Shown piece after piece: positions 1 to 12,700 of a DNA stretch of 64,000 nt. The first letter of the stretch is position 1; the number at the start of each line of letters is the position of its first letter. The notes below the pieces were generated by a model. That model did no database searches and was not told the DNA's origin. It saw only the letters and a program-made list of their open reading frames with translations. This DNA is from Leptasterias polaris (Eukaryota > Echinodermata > Asteroidea > Forcipulatida > Asteriidae), in NCBI GenBank assembly GCA_037783415.1, contig JAZGTN010000087.1, positions 2,232,001 to 2,296,000 of the forward strand, in the 5' to 3' direction. The position numbers and the translations under genes are program-made.

Positions 1-464
1 GCCTCAAAAGCATTGATGCCTTAAAAGCAATGATGCCTCTAAAGCTATTATGCCTCTAAAGCAATGATGCCTCAAAAGCAGGGATGCCTAACAAGCAATT
101 ATGCCTCTAAAGCAAGGATTCCTAAAAAGCAATGATGCCTCTAAAGGAAGGATGCCTAAAAAGCAATGATGCCTAAAAAGCAATGATGCCTCTAAAGCAA
201 TGATGCCTCAAATACAAAGATGCCTCAAAAGCAATAATGCTTCAAAAGCAAGGATGCCTCAAAAGCAAGGATGCCTCAAAAGCAAGGATGCCTCCAAAGC
301 AATGATGACTCAAAAGCAAGGATGCCTCAAAAGCAAGGATGCCTCCAAAGCAATGATGCCTCCAAAGCAAGGATGCCTTAAAAGCAAGGATGCCTCAGAA
401 GCAATGATGCCTCAAGAGCAATGATGCCTCAAGAGCAATGATGCCTCAAGAGCAATGATGCCTC
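1..464 (+). repeat. 17-bp minisatellite in an eIF5B intron
   Basis: About 27 tandem copies of a 17-bp unit close to AAAGCAAGGATGCCTCA. The array runs off the left edge of the window and stops about 57 bp before the first visible eIF5B exon. Units differ mainly at the ATGATG/AAGGATG and CTCA/CTAA positions. Open frames across it are a by-product of the repeat. Confidence 0.9.
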
Positions 465-521
465 ATTTAATTCATAAAGTAGGAATGTTGCTCCTGATTG
501 ATTATATTTTCCTTTATAAAG

Positions 522-760
522 GTAAAGAAGAGAAAGCTTCCACTGAAAGTCAGCCGACATCCACAGTCTCCGAAAAACCCAAACAACAAGATGAGGAAGA
601 TGTGGACGAGGATGATGATGAAGACAGTGAAGAGGCGAGTAGTAGTGAGGAGGAGGAGGAGGAAGAAGATGAAGAGAGTGAATCCGAGTCTGAGTCCGAG
701 TCCGATGATGAACGAACGCCAGTAGAGAAAGCTAAAGAGAAAGTCAAACTTCGGATTCAG
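522..760 (+). CDS. EIF5B: eIF5B exon: acidic/serine-rich linker before the G domain
   Basis: This exon codes for about 79 residues. It starts with Lys/Glu-rich sequence, then a long run of Asp, Glu and Ser-Glu repeats, and ends in a basic helix that leads into the GTPase core. The acceptor is CCTTTATAAAG and the donor is CAG|GTCAGT. It enters in the middle of a codon, so another exon lies to the left of the window. The acidic stretch is typical of the poorly conserved N-terminal half of metazoan eIF5B. Confidence 0.88.
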
Positions 761-3700
761 GTCAGTGCAAGAGATAGTAATAATCTTGTTTCTCTCTCTG
801 TCTCTGGGTTGGCGCAGTGGTATCTTTCCACCCCTTCCACCTCTGGGAACCCAGTTCGAATCCCATCGGGGGCACTAAGTGGATTCGGTTTTCAGTCCCT
901 ACCTGATTGAGTGGGTTTTCTCAAAAATAATTCTCTGGGGTTTTTCTCCCACATCTAAAACTGAAACTTCCTTCCGTGTCTTCTCTCCATCGGGTTCTTG
1001 GTTAGTACAGTGATTAAGTTCACTTTTCTGAGAGTCCTTGGCTTCACAACCAGAATAAATGAAATGGAAGGTGGTGTCCTTATTAGCAGTTACGGCTTCG
1101 GCTGTTGTTAAGGGTGTTGCTATGGGACTCCTATGCTTCAACACATGTTCATGTGACAATCAAGCTGCAGCCGCATCAACCACAGCCAATGCAATGTGGA
1201 GACTAGAAGGTCAAGTAGTTGGGTACTTTCTCTTGGGTGTGAAAAAGAATCGGGTTGGCTCAGTGGTTTCTTTCCCTGCCTTTCACCTCTGTGGACCCTG
1301 GTTCAAATCCCAGCTCAGACCGGAGCTGGTATGTGGATTGGGTTTTCAGTCCCTACCTGATTGCATGGGTTTTCCCCATTTGGGGTTTCCTCTAAAACTG
1401 AACACTTCTTCTCGTTTCCTATTCACCATCCTGTTGTCTGGAGTGTGCGTTCTCCCTGGTATATCCGACCATTCTGCTGTTTCCTGTAATCTTGAGCTAC
1501 AAAAGCCACCCCTAGAATGGAAGACTCTCACAACACGTCATTTCAAAGCTATTGACTTTAGTATTTTTGGTCAAGATATCATTCAGTCTCTTTCATTGAT
1601 TGACTTCACACATGAAAATGTGGACACATGTGTAAAATTGTATGAACTTCTTTTAAGTGACCTTCTTGACAAACACGCCCCTGCCAAAACACGTCGTGTT
1701 ATCATTAGACCAAATACACCATGGTTTAATGACAAAATTCGAGCGGCTAAATGTCAAAGAAGGGCACTTGAACATATGTGGCGTAGGTCAAAACTTGAAG
1801 TTGACCGTCAACAATATTGTAAACAGCGGCAATTGGTCAAAAGTATGATGGAGGAGGCCAAAACTAGCTATTATTCTGCGTCAATTGCAGAATGTGCTCG
1901 CGATCAAAAGAGCCTTTTTCGTGTTGTCGACAATCTAATGCATAAAAGAAAAGAGCCAGTTCTCCCAAACTGTACTTCTGACCAAGACCTTGCTGACAGA
2001 TTTTCTGATTACTTTGTTGGTAAAATTTGTAAAATACGTAGTGAATTTGATGATCATTATGAGTTACAGAAGTGCGACAACCAAAATACTTGTGTTGCTT
2101 ATATATCTGATTTTGAGCCAACCACAAATGAAGAAGTTATGAAAATCCTTATGAATGCACCAACTAAGTCGTGTGAATTAGATCCCTTGCCGACATGGTT
2201 GATAAAAGAATGTGCTCATGATATCGTTCCATTCATAACAAGTATCATTAATAAGTCTCTTGTTTCAGGTATCTTTCCAAGTGATCTTAAGCTGGCGTAC
2301 ATTAGGCCCCTCTTAAAAAAGCCTAGTCTTGACAAAGAGGATCTTAAGAACTTTAGACCAGTCGCAAACTTGAAGTTTCTTGGGAAGATGATCGAGCGCA
2401 TTGTTTCACCTCGGTTGTGGTCTGTCATCACCAAATATGATTTGCAAGATCATTTTCAATCAGCATACAGGGCTAATCATAGCTGTGAGACAGCCCTGTT
2501 GCGTGTTCACAATGACATATTACGTGCAATGGATAGTGGCAAAATAACTGCGCTAATTTTACTCGATCTCAGTGCTGCATTTGATACTGTGGACCATAAC
2601 ATCTTGTTACACAGGCTTGAGAATAACATCGGTATTACAGGTGCGGCCCTGAGATGGTGTAAATCCTACTTACAAAACCGACCACAATGTGTGCGTGTTG
2701 GTCAATCTTCTTCAGAGGCTGTTGCACTTGACTACTCTGTACCTCAAGGGTCAGTGCTAGGACCGCAATGGTTTGTCATTTACACATCACCAGTTCGTTT
2801 CATCATTCAGAAGCATAAACTTCAATACCACCTTTACGCAGATGACACACAGATCTATTTGTCATTTGATGCAACACAACAAGACGCCAATTATTGTATT
2901 AAACGTATTGAAGCATGTGTTGAAGAAATCCGTCAGTGGATGAAAAATAATTACCTCAAACTTAATGATAACAAGACTGAGTTCATCCTCATTGGCTCTA
3001 AACAGAAACTCAATAAGATAACTACCTCACATATTACAATTGGGAACTCAACCATTGCTTCTGTTCAATCTGTGTGCAATCTTGGTGTCGTCATGGATAA
3101 CACCATGACTCTGGACTCACATATCTCTTCAATTGTAAAATCATCTTCTTACCAGATCAGAAACTTGGGTAGAATTCGTAAATATCTCACTCCACAATCT
3201 GCTGAACAATTAGTACACGCCTATGTCACTTCTCGTCTAGACATAGGAAATTCCCTTCTTTTCGGACTTTCAAAATCACAGGTTCATCGTCTTCAGTTGA
3301 GACAAAACATGGCTGCTCGTCTTGTCACGTGCACCAAACTGTCCATGCACATAACTCCTGTCCTTTGTGAGTTACACTGGCTACCCGTTCATCTTAGGAT
3401 CCAGTTTAAGCTGTTGCTTCTCACTTACCGTGCTGTCAATGATCAAGCACCACCATACATCTCTGATCTACTTGAATTATATAATCCACCCCGGTCTGGT
3501 TTGCGATCAGCTGCTAAATTACTCTTGGTTGTGCCTAAATCATCTAGGTCCTGGGGCGACAGAGCTTTCTCTGTCGCAGCTCCCCGGTTATGGAACGCAA
3601 TTCCCTACAATATTCGTACTTCTCCATCACTTGAGACATTCAAAAACAGGTTAAAAACACATCTCATGCAAAGCACTTATGGTCGGGATCATGTGTAAAT

Positions 3701-6700
3701 GCTTATTTCAGTTTTTCCATTTGTAAATCATGATTGCATCCTGTTTACTATTATGTACTTGTGTACGTTGCTTTTGTTTTTATGACCATGTTGCTCTGTT
3801 TGCGCCATGAGCGTTTTTTGCGGATTTGTGCGCGTTATAAATGTTCTATATTATTATTATTATTATTATTGACACTTGCGCTGTTGGATATGTAATGAAA
3901 TAAATGAAAAAACTACTTTATTGTCAGTGCGTATACAGGTTAACAAGACAGGTTGGCCATAATGAGCTAAAATGGAATCTCTTGCATTATTTGACTATAG
4001 CCCTTTTTGAAACCAATCCTTTGGCTTGGGCTACACAAGTCAATTTGAAAACAAACACTTTTGGTAAAGGACTTCAAACAAACAGACGCAAAGTTTCGAA
4101 AATGTCCTATGAGCTTTTTTTGTTGACAACTTGCCGACAGCTTTGTCTCTGTCAACCAAGTTTTTGCTGAGCAAGATTTCTCTGTGCCAAGCTACTTTGT
4201 GTCCCTGGAAAGCTCTTAGCAATGTGGCTCCATGCTTTATTTTTAGCATGATTATATCTGATAATATGATTTTTTGTATCATTTGTTTTCTTCTCTTGCA
4301 GAAACGAAGAGAAGATGCTGAATCTAAAAGGTCAACAGATAAACTCAGGTCACCTGTAGTTGTCGTCCTTGGTCATGTGGATACGGGGAAAACGAAGATT
4401 CTAGACAAGGTATGGTTCAGCACCATCGGTGTTCCTCTGGTGGCGGTGATGGCAGTCCCTACTCCTGCCCTAAATAAATAAAAATTCATAGAATCATTTG
4501 TGTTACTTTTTGTTTCTTTTTGCAACATTTTGTCAAGATCCAGCTGGATCTTCTTGCCAAAATGGATTTTATTTGTTAAATTTGTCAATTTGGGGGTGCT
4601 GATTTTTTTTAAAGTTTAGTACCATTATTTTTCAACCTTGTCTTCAGTCGCCATTTTTAATTTCGAAATGGCCGCTTTTTTTAATTATATTTTGTCCCAT
4701 ATCTTGAATTGTGAGCAACGTAGAAGAGTAAAGATTGTGGCAATATTCAAAATTTACCCATGTTTATGATACCAGGGATTCCATTAAAACATTGCCTTAC
4801 TTAAAAATGAGAATGTAAAATGAGAATGAGTTACATTTCATCGTTATCAATATTTTGAAGATCCGTCACTCTCATGTTCAAGACGGAGAAGCAGGTGGTA
4901 TTACACAACAGATTGGTGCTACGATGGTCCCCCCTGATGCTATCAAGGAACAAACTAAAATGTGTCGACAGGTGAGATTCAAAATGATTGTGTTTACAGA
5001 CAAAACAGTTTCAGAGAAATTGAACAACATTGGTTTTATCAGGCCCGACACTCTTCCTACTTTAGTCCGATTTCCGATTTTTCTTTTTGCCCGGGAAAAA
5101 AACCCAGTAAAAATTGTGATTAAATAGCCTGAAAAGTCTATTGAAGCCTACACCATGTGGACATGTAGGTCAGTCCTTGTACTCGATAAAACGTTCCTAC
5201 TTTCAAAGGGCCCAGTATCATGCCTATTTTTTCAAGGGTTCATTCTTAATTTTCCAACAAAACTTTGTGAAAGTTATTGTATCAGTGGAAAACAATGTAT
5301 TTGGATGTTGTAATGACGTCATATTCTTTGAAATGATTTCTTTCAACTTGCATGGCAAAATATCTAGACTGAAGATGTTTTGTGCACGTAGAACGCCAAT
5401 ATAATAATAATAAATAATAATACGCAGTTCTTATATAACGCTTTATACTCCCGATGGGTGTCTCAAAGCGCTCAGTATTTTTCTTACAAGGTATGTGGAG
5501 TTACGTGTTGAAGTATGAGACCTATTCCTTTGCATAGCACCATGTAATGGTTTACAAGGTGCTGTGGCGCAATATGCAGCCAATCAAACCAGGAACACCG
5601 GGGCGAACCCCTTCTCTTTACGATAAGTGCACTTGGTTCTTTTACGTGCATTACACAACACACAGGACCTACAGCTTTACGTCCCATCCGAAGGACGAAG
5701 CATGTGGTTAAGTGTCTTGCTTAAGGACACAAGTGTCACGACTGGGATTCGAACCCACACTCTGCTGATCAGAAACACCAGAGCTTGAGTTCGGTGCTCT
5801 TATCCGCTCGGCCACGACACGCCACGTTTTTTGTAGCAGCTGATGATTTTTGAGCATCAAGTGATACATTATGTTTAGCTGCGATCAATAAGGGAAATTG
5901 TCACTGAGAAGTTGTCTGCAAACCGTTTTATATCTTGGCACCATGGGATTTGGGAATACATCTTGGATGGTTTTAAAGAGTTACATTTTTTGAGTAAACA
6001 TCATGTTTGTTTTTTTTCAATACAACTTGTTGCACATGATCATCATTCAGCATAGACTTGTGTCCATGGCCGCCTCGTCCTCAGATTGTAATGGAAGTGC
6101 ATTCTAAGGGTCACCACCATCACCTGTTCTCTTTCAATCGCCACTATAGACCTTTCTTTTGCAACGTCACAGCCCGAGTTTTTGCCAACCCAGGTTGGAA
6201 AAGTATGGAAAGCCATAACTGCAAATCAAAAACAGATTGCCACAGTTTGTAGCAGTGTTACACAAATATTCAAAAATAGTGTTGAATTTGTTGGAAACAA
6301 ATCAACCAATCATGGAAGGTATTTCCGTTCATGAATCTTTACAGAAAATGTTGAATTTGGTCACAACATTTTTTAACACGATTGAATGTTTTGCTAACAT
6401 TCGGCCGTCCATGCCAACCGGCGCACTTTGTTTATCAACAAAAGAAAGGTCTATTGACACAACGCATAATTAATGCATCTACGCACAATGCGTGTCCACC
6501 ATTTCCTCCATTTTGGTGATCAATTTTGTGGCGTGTCGTGGCCGAGCGGTCTAGATCACCGGACCTAAGCTCTGGTGTTTTCAGCAGCAGAGTGTGGGTT
6601 CGATACCCGGTCATGACACTTGTGCCCCTGAGCAAGGCACTTAACCATTATTGCTTCGAAAAAGTTGGGAAGGTAGTGCATTCTGCTCTACCAGCCAGGC

Positions 6701-9700
6701 TCCTAGTGGATGATACCCATGCCTACATCCTTATGGACTGTGAAGGGGGGTAACCCTGTTTCAGCCCCAGGAGTAGGAGGCAACGTGCCCCTGGTGTCAA
6801 TTGATTTGGGTCGATAGCCCAAATCAGTTATGGCCTTGTGAGTAAGGCGATATCTCATAAAAAATAAAAAAATAAATAAAAATTCCTTTATATAGATTTT
6901 GACTCCCAAAACTGTAGACAGAATAGGTGTGTGTAAGTGCACTGCGCATCATGCAAGTGGGTCTCTTCTCAGCTCTTGTACAGTCTTGCACGGACAAAAC
7001 AATTAAATTTTATCAAAATGTAATGACCTCGTGATGAAATCAGAATGCTTCAAAACAACATCGTGCTTTCATAACAAAAACTCAAAAATCATTTTTTCTG
7101 TTTCCAGTTCGCCAAAGAAGAGCTGAAGATTCCAGGCCTGTTGATTATCGACACGCCAGGCCACGAATCCTTCAGTAATCTACGCTCTCGTGGCTCCTCC
7201 CTCTGTGATATCGCCATCCTAGTGGTGGACATCATGCATGGATTGGAACCACAGACCATCGAATCACTCGGCCTCCTCAGGTCACGTAAAACACCGTTCA
7301 TTGTAGCACTGAATAAGGTAAATTGAAAATCAACTTATAAAGCTACTTCATTAGTAGCCCTATATAGGACTCTTCGTCTGTGCTGTACACAGATACAGAG
7401 TCCTAAATATTAGGGCACGTTTCTGGGGCGGAAACATTTCAAAGCTTCATAACTCAAATCTTACCTGCAAGAAGCCACTAATTTCACCGGATTCACATTC
7501 CATGGCGGCATACATTTTTTTGCGGTGGTTTTTGGACGACATATATTCCTCATTAATCTGTCATTCAACGTTAAAAAATTATGCAAACTGTTAATAAATA
7601 AATGCATGTGTTCGCGTATGTTTGCGTGGGCGCAGATTTGTATCACACCTTTTGGTCACAGTATCTTGACTGCACAGCGTTAACATGCAAACGCAATGCG
7701 CGTCATGCATCCTGCGTCTTACACGCGAACTTGCGCGAACGCACGGCAGACACTGTGAGAAGACGAACAAAATGGGTGTTTTTTTAACATTGGGGGCTGC
7801 ATTATTTCACGAAAATGACGGATTAAAGGGGAATATATGACAATATTGTTGAAGGCACGAAAATAATGGAAGGAAAAAAACACCCTTGTTGCATAAAATT
7901 GTGTGCTTTCAGATGCCTGAGAAAGGCTTCATGCCTGAAGGCTTTCTCAGATTCAAATGTCTGGGTTGGAAATTACCTCTTTTTCTAAAACTACATTACT
8001 TCAAAGGGGATTGTTTCTAACAATGTTTTATAATATCAACAGCTCTCCAGTGCTCTTTACCAAGTAAGTTTTTATTGTCATTAACTTGTAGAGTAATTAC
8101 CAAAAGTACACCTTCCTTTAATATTAAACGAATTTGACTTCTGATTGTTTCCCATTTTTCGATAAAGATTGATGTTTTGTATGAATGGAAGACCAGTCCG
8201 CACACAGACATCACCACCACCATAAAAAAACAGAAGCGCCACACCAAAGATGAATTTGACGAGAGGGTGAAGGCCACCGTCACCGCATTTGCTGAACAGG
8301 TAAAGAAGTTTGACAATATTTATATTTAGTTTATTTCTTGAGCTACCAAAGAAATATTGTCTGTTTAGCCTGAACGCGTTTGGGTTTTTTGGGGGGGGTT
8401 TTTTAATTGAAGGGCGGGGTACTTGTTGACATTTTTGTGGAAGGACGGCCTTGTAGAGGTGCTGGTCATCTGTTCCTCCTTGCCACTCACTGGCTCGGTA
8501 TTTTATACAATTTTAAATATTTGTACCTATTTTTATATTCTCGGTCATAGTTATATTTTTAGGATTGTATCTTTTCATTCCTTTTAGTGTTTTGCCAGTG
8601 TGAAGTGTAATAAAATAAATAAAATAAATAAAATAAAATCATAAAAAAGTAGTCAAAATACCAAAATAGTAATGAAAAGAAAACTACATAAGCAATAAAA
8701 GCATACAGAGGAAGAGGTAAGCGAACCAGTTGGAGCCCGATGGATTGCCTAAAAGGTACAAAGTTTCTGTCTAGAGGCTCTCCTCTCCAGCTTGTTCTGA
8801 GAAAGTCGAAAGTTTATAAAAAATATGTATATTTACAATTTTAGATTAAAAAACTAAAAATATATGAAAATATGAACTTTTAACATACACACACACACAC
8901 ACCCACCCTTACAGATCCGGTTTGTGGGGTACTGCTATTGTTGTTCTATTATTCCCTTTTCTGAAGAATTCCCTTGTGGGGTCCAATTGTTCCTATTGAA
9001 ATGACCTTGTGGGGTCCATTGTTCCATTGTTGTCAGGACCCCACAAGTGCCAATCCGTGCGAACACACAAGTGTGTATACGCCTGCAATCGTGGTTGTCC
9101 CTCTTTTGTTTATACTTTAACTTTTTTGCAACAGCTCCCATTGGTTTTGTACACGTTTTCCAACCGTGGACCTTTCCCGAACCGTGAACCTATTGTCCTC
9201 TTTTGTTATAGGTCCCCGGTTTGAATGTGTGTACCTACGTATCCCGGTGCGCACACCGTTGTGGGGACTTCCTATTGTTGTTCTATTATTCCCTTTTCTA
9301 AAGAATCTGGTGTGGGGACCCAGTTTAACAAAGAAAAACGTTGTGGGGACCTTTGTTCCATTGTATAAAAGTCCCCACAGCTCTGGGTATGCCTACCTAC
9401 TCTCGCACGTGTGTAAATACCGGCAATCGTGGACCCTCCTTTGTTCAACTCTTTGTGATAGCAACCGTGGACCACAATGCTTTCCTTTGTGATAGCAACG
9501 GTGGACCACAATGCTTTCCTTTGTGATAGCAACCGTGCTCTCACTTTCGGTACCTTATGGAGACCAAGGACAAAACAAAAAAGGGAAAACAAAAGGACTC
9601 CACATGGAATTTCTAAAGACCGGGGTGCTCCACAAGGAAATTTGTGTACAAAGTCTATGGGAAACTGTTAAGTGCAGGGACAAAGGAAAGAACAAAAGAG

Positions 9701-12700
9701 GATGCATTTTTCTGTCTGTGTGGACCTATTGTCCCTTTTGTTATAGGTCCACGGTTTGAATGTGGATACCTACCCACGGTTACACAGCTCTGTGTGTAAG
9801 TCCACATAGTGTTTCAAGTCCCTACATTATGTGGACCTCTTTTGTTCTCGGGTCCACACTTGGTATGTAGTGTTAAAACATGAAAACCAGCAAACAGGTT
9901 GTAAAATACAAGGAAAAGAAAAATGACAAAAGAAACTTCCTGGTCTTGTAGAGAGCCTGCAAGCTCTTGAAAATATCACACCCTGTGAGTTTAGGTGTTT
10001 TATCTTATATAGCACTTTATCTCTTAGTCTTACTCAAGTGCCATGACCAGGAACTGAACCTACACTCTGACGACACAAGAACTTGAGTCCTGTGCGCTAG
10101 ACCGCTCAGCCACGACACTTTATTCCCTAGTGGAGTTTTACATTATACGCAGTTCTTATATAGCGCTTTATACTCCCGATGGGTGTCTCAAAGCGCTCAG
10201 TATTTTTCCTACAAGGTATGTGGAGTTACGTGTTGAAGTATGAGACCTATTCCTTTGTATAGCACAATGTAATGGTTTACAAGGTGCTGTGGCGCAATAT
10301 GCAGCCAATCAAACCAGGAACACCAGGGCGCGAACCCCTTCTCTTTACGATAAGTGCACTGGGTTCTTTTACCTGCATTACACAACACACGGGACCTACG
10401 GCTTAACGTCCCATCCGAAGGACGTGGTTAAGTGTCTTGCCTAAGGACACAAGTGTCACGACTGGGATTCGAACCCACACTCTGCTGATCAGAAACACCA
10501 GAGCTCGAGTTCGGTGCTCTTATCCGCTCGGCCACGACACGCCACCCACGACACGCCACATTAAGTTCATTAATAGTGGTTTGTAAAAAGTGAAATATTC
10601 CGGAATTAGATATTAAAGATGGCCTTTACCTGAATTCAGACTTTTTAAAGTCTGCCTGGTAATTAAAAAAAAGCTGTAATATTTCTCCGAATTAAATAAG
10701 TCATACTCTTGACCTACTTCTCTGGCACTGAGGATACTATTCCCAAAAGCTCTTTTTGGAATCTATAACTCCAGGGGTTATCAAATGGTGGATATGCCAT
10801 CATTTCAACATGCCTCCTAAGATCCGGATCCCAGTTTCAGACTTTAACAAAATCACATTCCTGAATGTTGTTATTTTAACCCTTTAGCACTTACGAGCAA
10901 ATTCAACAAAGTCATTTACTCACTGAGCAGGGCGGGGAAAAGTCATCGAATTAATGCACTATCTGGAAGTCGTATCATAACTTCCATTGTAATTATTTTT
11001 TTGTATTACAAGTTTGGTTTATTTTGTAGAGGATAAAATTATCTTTCGAATGATTCACACATATATATGTATTTGCTTTTACTGAATTGAAGCTTTCAGA
11101 TTGTAAATATGTTGACACACCAACGAAAATAGACAACTGTTAGTTTGCATTACGTTAGCGTCAGTGTTTCACGGAAAGTTGTGCACACAACTTTTTCAAC
11201 TTTGCTATCGTTTCAAACAAGAACAAAATGTTGACAAAGTGATTGAAATAATATCAAAACATACCTTTAGAAATGAACAATCTTGTCTATATTACTTTAT
11301 GGATAACAATAAATTTCCTCTACAATGTAAACTCCTTTCAATAATGTGTGAAAAACATGGCGAAAGCCCAGCGAAACATCGTCGCTTTCGTAGTATACAT
11401 TATAGTGCGTGTGTGCGCGTAATGCATTGTACATACGATACGGTACGCACACACAGAGAAGCATTGACACGTCGTGCTAGATTTCCGACCTTTGAACCTT
11501 TGGAAGGAGATTACTTGGTTTTTGTCAATGGTGACCACGGGATATTTTTAGACTGGCGCAATCTTTAGATCACGCTCTTTCGACGGCTGTTTGCGGCAAC
11601 CCGCTAGCATGTGTAAAACCGAAGATACAAAGTGTTGTTTAATCTCGGGCGGTTTTGGGCGGTTTTGGCTGGGCGGTTTCGGGCGGAACAGTGACTAAAG
11701 GGTTAAAAACATTTTTCAACTCTGAAACATTTTTGTACAGATTATCATTAATTTCCACTCATTTGAAATTGTACTTTTACTAGGGTTTGAATGCTGCTCT
11801 ATTTTTTGAGAATCCTGACCCTAAATCGTACGTTTCCTTGGTGCCAACGTCTGCCCACTCTGGGGATGGGATGGGGAACTTGATAGCTCTACTAATTGAA
11901 TACAGTCAGACGAGAATAGCCAAGAGGCTAGCTTTCTCAGAGGAGCTTCAGTGTACTACGCTAGAGGTGAGTTAAAGAACATTGTCTGTTGACGGGCCTG
12001 GAATTTCATCTTTGAGAGTGCAAGGCCAGTTTCAATTTGCAAAGGGCACTAAAAAAAAAAAAAGCTTAAGTGTTTGAAGGGGCCAAGACAAGGACAACAG
12101 AGGCCATGGCCCTCTGTGGCCTGTGTGTAATTCTTGGCCTGTATTGTGATGTAGAATGCATGTTGCTTCAAGTCGAGCAACGGTTTTAGTAGAAAAACCT
12201 GTGTCTCATTTTAAAGATGAAATATAGATTTCAATTAGGTAGAATCTAGTTTTTCTTTCCCTGCCTTTCACCTCTGTGGATCCCATTTCAAATCCCACCT
12301 TAGATTGGAGCCTTGCACGTGGATTGGGTTTTCAGGCCCAACCAACCTAGGTTGAATCTAGGTTGATTTTATAGGAAAAACCTTTGTGTAATTTAATAGG
12401 AAAAACCTTTGTGTAATTTAATAGGAAAAACCTTTGTGTAATTTAATAGGAAAAACCTTAGTATAATTTAACTCAAGGTTGTAAAGCATTCAGTGTTTAC
12501 CTGTAGCCAAGTAGAATTCTAACTATGGACCATCATCCAGTGAGAACTCTGTCCAAAAAGTATTAGTTGTTGAGTTTTTTAAGTAACTCTCAAGAAAAAG
12601 CACAAGTTTCTTTGTTCGACAAAGAAAAAATTGATGACTGGTTTTTTGAGGGTGATTTTTGATGATTCATTTGTTTCTTACCACAAAAGGTGAAATCTCT

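Noticed and set aside
545..750. Antisense serine-rich frame opposite the acidic eIF5B exon
   Set aside because: It is the complement of Glu/Asp codons in a real exon.
1059..1438. N-terminal part of the 879-codon frame as a real protein start
   Set aside because: This part lies in unique DNA and SINE sequence upstream of the LINE; only the part from about 1439 has LINE homology.
5484..5687. Frames such as [20 protein letters not shown] occurring at several places
   Set aside because: They recur only because they are translated from SINE family B copies (also near 24802 and 27774).
11164..11568. 134-codon frame inside the TTAA-flanked MITE
   Set aside because: No transposase motif, no family features; likely chance in a non-autonomous element.
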